Position numbers and translations under genes: made by a program. A stretch of 64,000 nt of DNA from Bacteroidota bacterium (GTDB lineage: Bacteria > Bacteroidota > Bacteroidia > AKYH767-A > OLB10): NCBI GenBank assembly GCA_016713525.1, contig JADJOZ010000003.1:186001-250000 (forward strand), given 5' to 3'. Below, piece after piece: positions 9,911-18,936 of this stretch (within the stretch, counting starts at the first letter, position 1; every line of letters begins with the position of its first letter). Below the pieces are notes generated by a model. The model did not search any database. It saw only the letters and a program-made list of their open reading frames with translations, and was not told the DNA's origin.

Positions 9911-10894
9911 ATGAGAAAGTTCAATACAAATTTGCTTCTTTTCTTATTAATTCCGGCTCTAATGCTTTCCTCCTGTACTCATAGGGAGAAGAAAGTTAAA
10001 AAAGTAATTGCTCCTCTTGTTGCAGAGTTTCGCAGTTATTGGTATTTAAAGGGTTCCGAAATAAGTTCATATGCTTTACATCAGTCGAAATATGGTCAAT
10101 TGCATCATGGTGAAGCAATGCTGGAATTTAATCTGGCAACTTACTCCAGAAGCCGTCAATTGCCGGTATTGCAATTCGACACAGCAAATAGTGATCACCT
10201 GAGAGTAATGGTATTGAATTCAAGAAAACTATTCACTTCCGGGTTATTTGGAAATTCCGTGGCATCCACAACGGTGATTCCTGAAATTTTTCGCGAAGGG
10301 CCATTTGCTCTGAAATTAACCGGATCGGTACATGAAAGGGAGGGCTTATCATGGTTGCAATTAAATCTGGATGCAAATAAATATAATGTTCAATTGCGTT
10401 CATTCAATGCTAATGAAGGAGATATTAACCGGGTTGCCATGTTATGCGTTACCGAGGATCAGCTATGGTGTATGATCAGAACCAATCCTTCTTCATTGCC
10501 GGTTGGTAAAATGCAGGTTATTCCCGGTTTGACATCCATGCGATTGCGTCAGTCGGCTATTAAACCTGTTTTGGCTGAACTGACTCTGACCGATGCTCAG
10601 CCGGCTGTTATTCCTTCCGCAATTAAAAGTGCTATTGCTTTAAAACATTATAAAATTGATTATCCTGTAGATGGTCGCCGACTGGATATATTTTTTCAAA
10701 AAGATTTTCCTTTCCTGATTGAAGGATGGAAAGAAACCTATGTCGACGGACAAGGTACGGATTCCCGTAAGATTTCAACATCAGCACACCGGACACAAAC
10801 TATTCGTTCAACAAATACAGGAATGATACAGATTTCGAATGGAGACGATTCAGAGGAGGAGGGTTCTGATTCAACCAAAACTTTTCCGCATTAA
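9911..10894 (+). CDS. Lipoprotein resembling the Bacteroidota 'septum formation inhibitor Maf'-named family
   Basis: The ATG at 9911 is preferred over an upstream one at 9890 because it opens a clean lipoprotein signal (MRKFNTNLLLFLLIPALMLSSC). A TAATTTTG -7 box lies at 9885-9892. The mature protein of about 305 residues contains YWYLKGSEISSYALHQSKYG, TSGLFGNSVASTTVIP, LQLNLDANKYNVQLRSF and FPFLIEGWKETY. These match from memory the pattern of Bacteroidota lipoproteins that databases call septum formation inhibitor Maf. That name is a legacy label: the true nucleotide pyrophosphatase Maf is a different protein. Function unknown. The Ser/Glu-rich C-terminal tail is low complexity. Its stop overlaps the convergent gene by four bases. 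Confidence 0.5.
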   Translation: MRKFNTNLLLFLLIPALMLSSCTHREKKVKKVIAPLVAEFRSYWYLKGSEISSYALHQSKYGQLHHGEAMLEFNLATYSRSRQLPVLQFDTANSDHLRVMVLNSRKLFTSGLFGNSVASTTVIPEIFREGPFALKLTGSVHEREGLSWLQLNLDANKYNVQLRSFNANEGDINRVAMLCVTEDQLWCMIRTNPSSLPVGKMQVIPGLTSMRLRQSAIKPVLAELTLTDAQPAVIPSAIKSAIALKHYKIDYPVDGRRLDIFFQKDFPFLIEGWKETYVDGQGTDSRKISTSAHRTQTIRSTNTGMIQISNGDDSEEEGSDSTKTFPH

Positions 10895-11373
10895 TTTTTC
10901 CTGATGGGCTTTATGATACCAAAAAGTGCTTGAAGTTTTTTGTAACGGTATTCGAATATTGTTTTAATTTTTTTTCTGATAATAATGGTATTCAGCAATT
11001 GTCCGATAATGCCCAACGGAACAGCATAGTGTACTACATCCCGCATAATCACTCCGTTTTCAGATTTCTCAATAAAGTGTTTATGATGCCACAATGCATA
11101 GGGCCCAAAGCGCTGCTCATCGACAAAGTATCTGGGTTCATCAACATGGGTAATTTCTGTGACCCATCTCATTGGAATTCCTGCCAAAGGTTTTACAATA
11201 TAGGAAATGATTTGTCCCGCATACATTTTTTAACCTCTTAGATCAGAAGTAATTTCAAAGCCCATTTCGGGAGGTGTAATTTTTTTCAAATTTGCCGGAG
11301 AACTCAGGAATTCCCATGCTTCAGAGACTGATAATGGGATTTCCTGTGTGGTTTCAAAGGAATATATTTTCAT
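10891..11373 (-). CDS. SRPBCC (START-like) family protein, interrupted by a TAA codon
   Basis: From the ATG at 11373 the frame reads MKIYSFETTQEIPLSVSEAW and continues through TPPEMGFEITSDL, then meets TAA at 11230-11232 (codon 48). It resumes in the same frame as KMYAGQIISYIVKPLAGIPM, WVTEITHVDEPRYFVDEQRF and GPYALWHHKHF. That order is typical of complete SRPBCC/coenzyme Q-binding-like proteins of about 155-160 residues. The uninterrupted span is 160 codons, so a single GAA-to-TAA change is the simplest explanation. The family binds hydrophobic ligands. In Bacteroidota such a gene often sits next to an SDR gene near carotenoid or photolyase genes, as here. Confidence 0.75.
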
Positions 11374-11375
11374 AA

Positions 11376-12080
11376 CTATTTTATAGCGGAAATGCCGCCA
11401 TCAACTTTTAATATTTGTCCAGTAATCCAGCTCCCTCGTTCATCAAGTAGCAACAAAGCCAGTGAAGCAACTTCTGAAGCCGAACCGATTCGCTTGAGCG
11501 GATGTCGTTCTTTAGCAGATTGCAATTTAGTTTCATGATTTATTAAACGGGATGCCAAAGGTGTATCTGTTAAGGAAGGTGCAATCACATTTACGCGAAC
11601 TACGGGAGCGAGTTCTGCTGCCATTGCTCTTGCAAATCCTTCAATTGCACCCTTTGCTGCGGCAATAGATGAATGAAAAACCATGCCGGTTTGAACCGCA
11701 ACAGTTGAGAAAAAAAGCACCGATGCATTTCCGGATAACTGAAGTGCCGGCAGGTAATTGCGTAACATTTTGACGGCACCCCAAAAGTTTACATTCCAAT
11801 CCATGTAAAAGTCATCATCTTTAAGACTTTTAAAAGGCTTTAGATTGATTGTTCCCGGGCAATAAACCAATCCATGTAAGGCATCAGTAATATTCGGGAA
11901 AACAATCTTGGAATCAGTACAGTCTACCTGAAAATAAAGAGCTCCTTCAAGCTGAAGTTCGGGCTCCGGAATATTTCTTGAAAATACATATACCCGATGA
12001 TTCGACAATAATAATTGTCGTACAATTTCTTTACCGATTCCTGATGTGCCACCTGCAACAAGGTAGTTTTTGGATTCCAT
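11376..12080 (-). CDS. Atypical short-chain dehydrogenase/reductase (SDR)
   Basis: A 234-residue Rossmann protein with the cofactor motif GGTSGIGKEI near the N-terminus, an acidic/polar second strand (YFQVDCTDS), the NNAG-equivalent segment LVYCPGTINL, the catalytic-serine strand VLFFSTVAV, and a C-terminal WITGQILKVDGGISA. The usual YxxxK is replaced: the lysine is present in SIAAAKGAIEG, but the position four before it is isoleucine, not tyrosine. The family may therefore have altered or no oxidoreductase activity. It overlaps or abuts the SRPBCC gene (2-bp gap) and is likely its operon partner. Confidence 0.85.
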   Translation of the reverse strand: MESKNYLVAGGTSGIGKEIVRQLLLSNHRVYVFSRNIPEPELQLEGALYFQVDCTDSKIVFPNITDALHGLVYCPGTINLKPFKSLKDDDFYMDWNVNFWGAVKMLRNYLPALQLSGNASVLFFSTVAVQTGMVFHSSIAAAKGAIEGFARAMAAELAPVVRVNVIAPSLTDTPLASRLINHETKLQSAKERHPLKRIGSASEVASLALLLLDERGSWITGQILKVDGGISAIK

Positions 12081-12124
12081 GAGCAGATAAACACATGGGA
12101 AGGCTACTTAGTTTTGAAATGGCT

Positions 12125-13438
12125 TTATTTTAGCAGGTCTCCGTTGAGTTTCATGAGTTCGGTTTCAGCCAACTTGGTACGATAATGAGCATCGGCTACC
12201 CGGCTCATAGCCTCTTCAAATGCATTTTGAGCATCTTTTAACTGCAAGCCTGAAATAGTTCCCAGCCGGTATGCTTCCAATGCAACTGTAACGTTTTCGC
12301 GAACTACCTCAGTGTTGCTGATTTCCATTTGCAGCAATTCTTTTTCGGTTTCGAAATTCCGGAATGCAAGCCACAAATCATTTTCAATGCGAAGCTTTAC
12401 TGATTCTAAAATTTCATTTTCCGAAGATGCAAATAATTTAGCACTGTTAATCTGCCTACGGGTATTCATGCCATTGAAAAGATTCCATGAAAGAGTAAGT
12501 CCTGCATTATAACCCTGAGTCTGATTTAACAACAGAAAGCCAACTTCATTTTCGGTTCGATTGTAATTGTAATTCATGTTCAAATTGAGAACAGGTAATT
12601 GCATTGCTTTCATTTCACGGATTACATCGGTGCTGATAGCATATTTGAGTTCCTGATATTTTATTTCTTTATTTGTTTGTGGGATAGATTTAAGCAATTC
12701 AGCATACTGAGGCTGATAATCAATTTTAACGGAATCGGATAATGATATTTGATAATTATTTTTTATTCCCATCTGATAAAAAAGTGCTGTTACAGCTTTA
12801 TCTTTTTCAATTTGAAGCAACATCAGTCGTGATTTTGCAGCGTTCAAATCAACTTTTGTTTGAAGTGCTTCCAGTTTGGAGGCAGATCCAATTCTGAATT
12901 TTGCTTCAGCAATTTTTAAACGGTCATCATAAATGGAAATACTTTCAACTGTAACTTTTATCTGCTGGTTTATCCTTACAATATTGAAATAATTTCCAAT
13001 GATGGTAGCTGTCAGATTTTCGACTTGAATTTTTAAATCCACGTCCGCCAGAATACTCTCCGTATTCAAACGGCTTTTTGTAGCGAACATTTGTAATCCA
13101 TCAAATAAAGTCCATGTTAATGCTGCACCTGCCTGAATATTGTCGGAGCCGGCATTGTCACTGTTTACTACTCTTCCATCGGTGTACTCCTGCTCTGTAT
13201 TGGCACTGCTGGTACTTACAGAAGCCCCGATATCAACTGATGGCAGCCATCCGGCATTTCCTATGGTATTATTATTTTCTGCAACACTTTTAGTGTTTCT
13301 GACTGTTTTAATGTAAAAATTTTGTTGAATGGCAGTTTCAATCGCTTTGGAAAGTGAAAGTGATTCCTGTGCCTGTACTTCATTTGAAGCAATCACCATC
13401 GCACATAAAAGTAAGCTAGAGCCAAATCGGATAATCAT
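12125..13438 (-). CDS. TolC-family outer-membrane efflux channel
   Basis: A 437-residue TolC-like protein with a signal peptide (LLLCAMVIASNEVQA) and two homologous halves of long coiled helices. The first opens with LSLSKAIETAIQQNFYIK; the second repeats around LAFRNFETEKELLQMEISN and VTVALEAYRLGTISGLQLKD, the canonical end of TolC domains. It forms the outer-membrane exit duct for the RND pump encoded directly upstream (4-bp gap to the permease stop). Last gene of the adaptor-permease-channel operon 12125-17618. Confidence 0.92.
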   Translation of the reverse strand: MIIRFGSSLLLCAMVIASNEVQAQESLSLSKAIETAIQQNFYIKTVRNTKSVAENNNTIGNAGWLPSVDIGASVSTSSANTEQEYTDGRVVNSDNAGSDNIQAGAALTWTLFDGLQMFATKSRLNTESILADVDLKIQVENLTATIIGNYFNIVRINQQIKVTVESISIYDDRLKIAEAKFRIGSASKLEALQTKVDLNAAKSRLMLLQIEKDKAVTALFYQMGIKNNYQISLSDSVKIDYQPQYAELLKSIPQTNKEIKYQELKYAISTDVIREMKAMQLPVLNLNMNYNYNRTENEVGFLLLNQTQGYNAGLTLSWNLFNGMNTRRQINSAKLFASSENEILESVKLRIENDLWLAFRNFETEKELLQMEISNTEVVRENVTVALEAYRLGTISGLQLKDAQNAFEEAMSRVADAHYRTKLAETELMKLNGDLLK

Positions 13439-13442
13439 GTTT

Positions 13443-16400
13443 TTATTCTTCAGAGTTTGAAATATTTTCCAATGGTGTATCCTTTTTTATAGATAAAAGT
13501 CGATACATGGCAGGTATCACAAATAAAGTAAGTATTAAACTGAATAAGAGTCCACCAATAATCACAATTCCCATCGATTTCCTGCTTTCTGCTCCGGCAC
13601 CTAATGCGAGAGCTATCGGAAGTGCGCCTAACACAGTTGCCATAGTCGTCATTAAAATAGGGCGTAAACGAGCTTCAGATGCCTGTAAAATTGCTTGCGA
13701 TTTGTTGAGTCCTTTTTCTCTGAGTTGGTTGGCAAATTCCACAATCAGAATTCCGTTTTTAGTAACCAGCCCAATTAACATAATGAGTCCGATCTGACTA
13801 AAAATATTCATGGTCTGATTGAAATACCAGAGTGAGAACAGTGCACCTGCCAATGCAAGAGGTACAGTAATCATAATGATGAGGGGATCAACAAAGCTTT
13901 CAAATTGTGCTGCAAGAATCAGATAAATAAGAATCAGTGCCAGAATAAATGCAAACAAAATATTCGATGAACTCTCAGCAAAATCGCGGGAAGCTCCCGT
14001 GAGTGAAGTAGTGAATGATTCATCCAGAACCGATGCTGCAATAGATTCCATTGCCTCAATACCATCTCCAACTGTTTTACCGGGAGCAAGGCCTGCAGAA
14101 ACGGTTGCCGACATGTATCGGTTGTAATGATATAGCTGTGGCGGATTACTTTGCTCTTCCACATTTACCAGATTATCGATTTGAATCAATTCACCACGAT
14201 TATTTTTAACATAAACAGATGTGAGATCAAGGGGTTCGTCGCGGCTACTACGATCAACCTGACCAATTACCTGGTATTGTTTACCTTTCATGGTAAAATA
14301 GCTGAATCGCTGACCACTGAAAGCAAGCTGCAGCGTTTGTGCAATATCAGCTACTGATACACCGAGATTTTGGGCTTTTTCACGGTTGATAGTAATGTTA
14401 ATTTCAGGTTTATTAAATTTCAGATTCGCATCCACTCCCTGAAATGCAGGATTCTTATTTGCTTCATCTAAAAACTTCGGCAACACTTCTTTAAGCCGGT
14501 CAAAGTCGGGCGCCTGCAATACAAACTGAACAGGTAAACCTCCACGTGCAGCCTGTCCGCCTGCAGAAATAGTTTGTTCCTGAATTACAAATGTTCTGGC
14601 TTCAGGGAATTCCTTAGTATTTGCTGTTAGTAATTCTGCAATTTCACTCTGCGTCCTGGTACGTTGATCGGGATCTACAAGCACAAATCGGGAGAAGCCG
14701 GTATTAACAGCACCTGATCCACTAAAACCCGGAGCTGTAACTGTAAGTAATACTTTTTTCTCAGGAAATGAATCAGTCACGAAATCCACTATTCTGTACA
14801 TGAAGCGATCGGTGTATTCAAAAGATGATCCTTCAGGTGCGGTAATTGACATACGGATATAAGAACGATCTTCAAGTGGCGATAATTCAGATTGTAGCAA
14901 CGAGTTCATCCAGAAAATGATGAAAAATGCAACAAATACGAGTGCAATTGCATACCATTTGTGTTTCATGAATTGTGATAATGCAGAAGCATATTTTTCA
15001 TTCATTTTTTGAAAGAATGGTTCCGTTAATACGTAGAATCGTGAATGCTTTTGTTCTTTACGAATTAACCGGGCATTCAACATAGGAGTAAGGGTAAGTG
15101 AAACAAATGCAGAAATAAGCACAGCACCAGCCAGTACCACGCCAAATTCACGGAATAATCGTCCTACAAATCCTTCCAGAAAAATTACAGGGAGAAAAAC
15201 AGCGGCAAGCGTAATTGAGGTAGAGACCACAGCAAAGAATATCTCGTTAGCACCCTTATGTGCGGCTGCAACAGGGTGCATTCCTTTTTCAACTTTTTTA
15301 TAAATATTTTCTGTTACCACAATTCCATCATCCACCACCAATCCGGTTGCAAGCACAATAGCAAGCAGTGTTAGTACATTGATGGAATATCCCATCAGAT
15401 ACATTATGAAAAAAGCTCCGATAAGGGATACTGGTATATCAATTAGCGGACGAAGTGCAATAAGCCAGTCGCGGAAGAAAAGATAAATTATAAGAATAAC
15501 AAGAATGATGGCAATCAGCAATGTTTCCTGAACTTCTGTTATTGATTGCTTGATGAATCTGGTATTATCTAGAGCAATGTCGAGTTTGTAATCGTCAGGA
15601 ATTTCTTTCTTAATTTGTTCAACCCGTTTATAAAATTCATCTGCAATTTCTATATAGTTAGCACCAGGTTGCGGAACAATGGCAATTGCAATCATAGGAA
15701 CACCTGACTGCCTCAATATTGTTTCTTCATTTTCCGGACCCAGAGTGGCATAGCCAATATCCTGTAGCCTTACTACCTGATCACCATCAGACTTGATGAT
15801 CATGGAATTGAATTCTTCTTCTGTTGAAAATTTACCTGAAGTTTTAACTGTCAGTTCCGTATTATCGCCGGCAATTTTTCCTGATGGAAGTTCTATGTTT
15901 TCCCGGTCAAGTGCATTTTTTACATCCAAAGGAGTTAATTGGTAAGCAGCAAGTTTAGCCGGATCCATCCAGATTCGCATTGCATACCGCTTTTGGCCCC
16001 AAATCTGAACGGTACTGACTCCGGGAATGGTTTGTAAACGTTCTGCAATTACATTTTCACCATATTCGGTTACTTCAAGATGGTTTTTAGTATTACTCTG
16101 AACAGTGAGTGAAATAATAGCATCTGAATTAGCATCCGATTTGGTGACTGTAGGTAAAGCGTCAATATCCTGAGGTAATTGTCTGACGGCCTGTGATACT
16201 TTATCTCTGACATCATTCGCTGCTGCTTCAAGATTTTCATCAAGATTAAATTCTACTGTAATAATACTCGAGCCCTGATTACTAGACGAAGAAATAGAGC
16301 GAATACCTGCAATTCCATTGATTGCTTTTTCAAGTGGTTCGGTTACCTGAGCTTCTATTACATCTGCATTAGCCCCGGTGTAGGCAGTACGGACAGTTAT

Positions 16401-16532
16401 GATTGGTGGATCAATGGAAGGGTATTCACGAATGCCCAGACTGTTATATCCGATTAAACCGAATAGCACAATAATGACTGACATTACTATGGCAAGTACA
16501 GGTCGGTTTATGCTGGTGGAAGATAATGACAT
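13443..16532 (-). CDS. RND efflux pump permease, HAE1/AcrB type
   Basis: A 1029-residue inner-membrane proton-driven exporter. TM1 opens after SLSSTSINRPVLAIVMSVII; the first periplasmic porter domain starts REYPSIDPPIITV. The proton-relay aspartate pair is present in TM4 (LATGLVVDDGIVVTENIYKK, about residue 400). The second half repeats the plan and ends with TM10-12 (GLVTKNGILIVEFANQL, ATVLGALPIALALGAGAESR). Length and motifs fit drug- or hydrophobe-exporting HAE1 pumps rather than heavy-metal CzcA pumps. It lies between its adaptor and its TolC partner with gaps under 15 bp. Substrate unknown; its position beside carotenoid genes is noted under findings. Confidence 0.93.
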   Translation of the reverse strand: MSLSSTSINRPVLAIVMSVIIVLFGLIGYNSLGIREYPSIDPPIITVRTAYTGANADVIEAQVTEPLEKAINGIAGIRSISSSSNQGSSIITVEFNLDENLEAAANDVRDKVSQAVRQLPQDIDALPTVTKSDANSDAIISLTVQSNTKNHLEVTEYGENVIAERLQTIPGVSTVQIWGQKRYAMRIWMDPAKLAAYQLTPLDVKNALDRENIELPSGKIAGDNTELTVKTSGKFSTEEEFNSMIIKSDGDQVVRLQDIGYATLGPENEETILRQSGVPMIAIAIVPQPGANYIEIADEFYKRVEQIKKEIPDDYKLDIALDNTRFIKQSITEVQETLLIAIILVILIIYLFFRDWLIALRPLIDIPVSLIGAFFIMYLMGYSINVLTLLAIVLATGLVVDDGIVVTENIYKKVEKGMHPVAAAHKGANEIFFAVVSTSITLAAVFLPVIFLEGFVGRLFREFGVVLAGAVLISAFVSLTLTPMLNARLIRKEQKHSRFYVLTEPFFQKMNEKYASALSQFMKHKWYAIALVFVAFFIIFWMNSLLQSELSPLEDRSYIRMSITAPEGSSFEYTDRFMYRIVDFVTDSFPEKKVLLTVTAPGFSGSGAVNTGFSRFVLVDPDQRTRTQSEIAELLTANTKEFPEARTFVIQEQTISAGGQAARGGLPVQFVLQAPDFDRLKEVLPKFLDEANKNPAFQGVDANLKFNKPEINITINREKAQNLGVSVADIAQTLQLAFSGQRFSYFTMKGKQYQVIGQVDRSSRDEPLDLTSVYVKNNRGELIQIDNLVNVEEQSNPPQLYHYNRYMSATVSAGLAPGKTVGDGIEAMESIAASVLDESFTTSLTGASRDFAESSSNILFAFILALILIYLILAAQFESFVDPLIIMITVPLALAGALFSLWYFNQTMNIFSQIGLIMLIGLVTKNGILIVEFANQLREKGLNKSQAILQASEARLRPILMTTMATVLGALPIALALGAGAESRKSMGIVIIGGLLFSLILTLFVIPAMYRLLSIKKDTPLENISNSEE

Positions 16533-16544
16533 AGTTTCTTCCTG

Positions 16545-17618
16545 TTATTTTGGGGTTACCTGATTAATACTCACCTTAACAGGAACACTATCGCGAAGTT
16601 GCATGATTCCTGTTACTAAAACTGTGTCACCGGCCATCAAACCTTCCGACACTTCTATTTGACTTTCAGTTCTTACTCCGGTATCTATCATTCTGGAGAC
16701 AGCAATTCCATTTTGAGTTACAAAAACTTTTTTTCCTTTTAAAACCGGAATCACTGCCTGCGTAGGAATCATTAGTGCCTTATCTGTTTTGTCGAGCACT
16801 AATTGAATTTTTGCAAAAGAACCAGGTAAAAGAGATGCGTCGGAATTATCACAGCGTGCACGGATATTTACAGTGCGTGTTGCTGCTTCTATCTTAGGCT
16901 CAATGGCGTAAATTGTCCCTTTGAATGTTTCCTTATTTCCTTCAACAGTAAATGAAATTGAGCCTCCTGATTTTATGCGACTGCTGTACTTTTCAGGAAG
17001 TGAAAAATCGATTTTGACAGGGTTAATCTGCTGAAGGGTTGCAATGACTTTATCGGTACTTACATAACTGCCTTCGCTGACCGTACGTAAACCTATTACT
17101 CCATCAAACGGTGCCCTGATTTCAGTTTTTTCAATTTGAGCTTTCAGAAATTTTACATCTGCTTTATTGGCGTCAAGTGTATTTTGTAATTCCTCAAATT
17201 CTTCTTTACTGATTCCATTCAGAGTCAATAACTGATTCAGCCTGCCGGCCTTTGTTTCATTGAGTTTTAACTGACTTTCTAACTTTGAAAGAGAAGCCTG
17301 TAAATCTGCATCATTAATTTTAACCAGTAACATGCCTTTAGAGACTTTACTGCCTTCAACAATATTCAGATTTATGATTTTACCGGAAACTTCAGCACGT
17401 AATTCTGCAGCTTCATTAGCCAAAATGGTACCTGTAGAAGTTATTTGTTCTTCGAGACCCTCTCCGGCAACTATAATCCCGTTTACAGCTATTGCAGATT
17501 TACCTTTACCACTCCCCTGACCCATTCCGGCAGTAGTGTCTTTCTTTGGAAAAAAAATCAGTTTTATACCTGTCAATACTACTGCAAGAATAAGCAGGTA
17601 GATAATTCCTCTTCTCAT
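16545..17618 (-). CDS. RND efflux periplasmic adaptor (membrane fusion protein)
   Basis: A 357-residue adaptor with an N-terminal membrane anchor (MRRGIIYLLILAVVLTGIKL). It has a biotinyl-lipoyl-like half (ILANEAAELRAEVSGKIINL), a coiled-coil hairpin of about 60 residues (ASLSKLESQLKLNETKAGRL onward), the returning half (IRAPFDGVIGLRTVSEGSYV), and the beta-barrel and MP domains (PTQAVIPVLKGKKVFV). It bridges the RND permease and the TolC channel. First gene of the efflux operon; the upstream 80 bp to crtYcd is the likely promoter region, but I see no full consensus there. Confidence 0.92.
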   Translation of the reverse strand: MRRGIIYLLILAVVLTGIKLIFFPKKDTTAGMGQGSGKGKSAIAVNGIIVAGEGLEEQITSTGTILANEAAELRAEVSGKIINLNIVEGSKVSKGMLLVKINDADLQASLSKLESQLKLNETKAGRLNQLLTLNGISKEEFEELQNTLDANKADVKFLKAQIEKTEIRAPFDGVIGLRTVSEGSYVSTDKVIATLQQINPVKIDFSLPEKYSSRIKSGGSISFTVEGNKETFKGTIYAIEPKIEAATRTVNIRARCDNSDASLLPGSFAKIQLVLDKTDKALMIPTQAVIPVLKGKKVFVTQNGIAVSRMIDTGVRTESQIEVSEGLMAGDTVLVTGIMQLRDSVPVKVSINQVTPK

Positions 17619-17697
17619 GAACTGAAAATTTTGTTAAGTCGCAAAGATAAGGCAAACTATAAAAAGAAGGGGAGTAAAGTATCAGAAGTTAAATAAA

Positions 17698-18369
17698 TCA
17701 CCTTTTCTTCATCAAATGTTCATAAATTGTGATGTTCATTAATAACATTAACATGGAATAAAAAAAATCTTCAAAAGGTATTGTTCCAATTCTGAAGCCG
17801 CAATTTTCAAGATCATTGTATATCAGCACCGGCATGGATGTTAATAGTCCGTTAACCACAGAAAACGGAATGAGGGAAATAAGATAAGTGAGGAAAAAAC
17901 GCCCCAGAAACCATGATTTTAGTGTAATGAGATTTAAAATCAAGAACATTCCAAGCAAAGTAAAAGTAACTGTTGTGTATATCCGGTCATGAAATGCTAT
18001 AGCCATTATGAAACAAAATGCGATAATACCAAACGCAATGGGTTTGCCGGCTTTTTCAAAGGGGTCGACTGGCAAAAAGTATCGCATTGATTCGTGGATG
18101 AAAATGCAGGAATAAGGTATTAAAATAAAAAACATCCATTCCTCAAATGGTAAATTTCCCCAATTAATTCCTAAAACATATTTGGGATTAAAGTGCCAAA
18201 TATTAATTTCTGTAAACCAAAAATCCCATATAATAAAAAATGTTGCTGTTATTATTAATGCAGGAAACAGTGCAGGCCATTTTTTATAAAATTCTGCCCG
18301 TTTTTCAAAACTAAAAGCAAATGGAATTGCGACAGAGGCAATATTTAAAACAAGATAAAACCAGTTCAC
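17698..18369 (-). CDS. crtYcd: Lycopene beta-cyclase, fused CrtYc-CrtYd type
   Basis: A 223-residue polytopic membrane protein with about seven hydrophobic helices, cyclising lycopene toward beta-carotene. It is a tandem of two lycopene-cyclase domains. The first carries HFNPKYVLGINWGNLPFEEW, with the diagnostic PxEE; the second has the matching IPFEDFFYSML. In actinobacteria these halves are separate proteins (CrtYc, CrtYd); the fused form is usual in Bacteroidota and archaea. It follows crtZ directly on the same strand (stop of crtZ at 18370 abuts this start), so they are co-transcribed. crtB and crtI are not in the window. Confidence 0.85.
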   Translation of the reverse strand: MNWFYLVLNIASVAIPFAFSFEKRAEFYKKWPALFPALIITATFFIIWDFWFTEINIWHFNPKYVLGINWGNLPFEEWMFFILIPYSCIFIHESMRYFLPVDPFEKAGKPIAFGIIAFCFIMAIAFHDRIYTTVTFTLLGMFLILNLITLKSWFLGRFFLTYLISLIPFSVVNGLLTSMPVLIYNDLENCGFRIGTIPFEDFFYSMLMLLMNITIYEHLMKKR

Positions 18370-18822
18370 CTATTTTTCCTCCTTAAAATATTTCAGAGGC
18401 ACCATAAGCATTCCAAAACATTCACCATGTTCTTTGTTAAAATGTTTGTGATGCATTTTATGTGCTCTTCTAATAGCTCGCAAATACCAGTTATTGCTGT
18501 TGCGGAAAATTTTGAAGCGCTGATGAATAAAAATATCATGAACTAAAAAATAACAAAGTCCGTAAATTGCAATTCCTATTCCGATAAAAAGCCGAATGTC
18601 ATTACCATTCAGCACTCCGAAAAGTATGAGAAAGAAACTTGGAATGGCAAATATGAGAAAGAAAGCATCATTTCTTTCAAAAAATCCGCTGTGACCCTGA
18701 TGGTGATCCCGATGCAAAATCCATAAGAGCCCATGCATTACATATTTATGAGTAAACCAGGCAACAAATTCCATGAAGAAGAAAGTCCCTGTTATGGCAA
18801 TAATTTTAATCAACGGATCCAT
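18370..18822 (-). CDS. crtZ: Beta-carotene hydroxylase, CrtZ type
   Basis: A 150-residue integral membrane di-iron hydroxylase of the fatty acid hydroxylase superfamily. All histidine clusters are visible: FTHKYVMHG, HRDHHQGH, HDIFIHQRF and RAHKMHHKHF. It would add 3-hydroxyl groups to the beta-ionone rings made by the next gene, giving cryptoxanthin and zeaxanthin in the membrane. Length fits CrtZ (about 150-175). It is the first gene of the crtZ-crtYcd pair; the 114-bp gap to the histidine kinase gene upstream may hold its promoter. Confidence 0.88.
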   Translation of the reverse strand: MDPLIKIIAITGTFFFMEFVAWFTHKYVMHGLLWILHRDHHQGHSGFFERNDAFFLIFAIPSFFLILFGVLNGNDIRLFIGIGIAIYGLCYFLVHDIFIHQRFKIFRNSNNWYLRAIRRAHKMHHKHFNKEHGECFGMLMVPLKYFKEEK

Positions 18823-18936
18823 TTTGCAAAGTTACTAAATTGGCACTTAAAAATATATGTTGTTGAAAGTCAGATAGATAAAGATAGCAATGTATTTATA
18901 TACCAACATAGTAACAATTCAAAGACAATCATTGTT

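Noticed and set aside
9911..10894. True Maf nucleotide pyrophosphatase
   Set aside because: It is a lipoprotein with no Maf catalytic motifs; the label in databases seems to be inherited.
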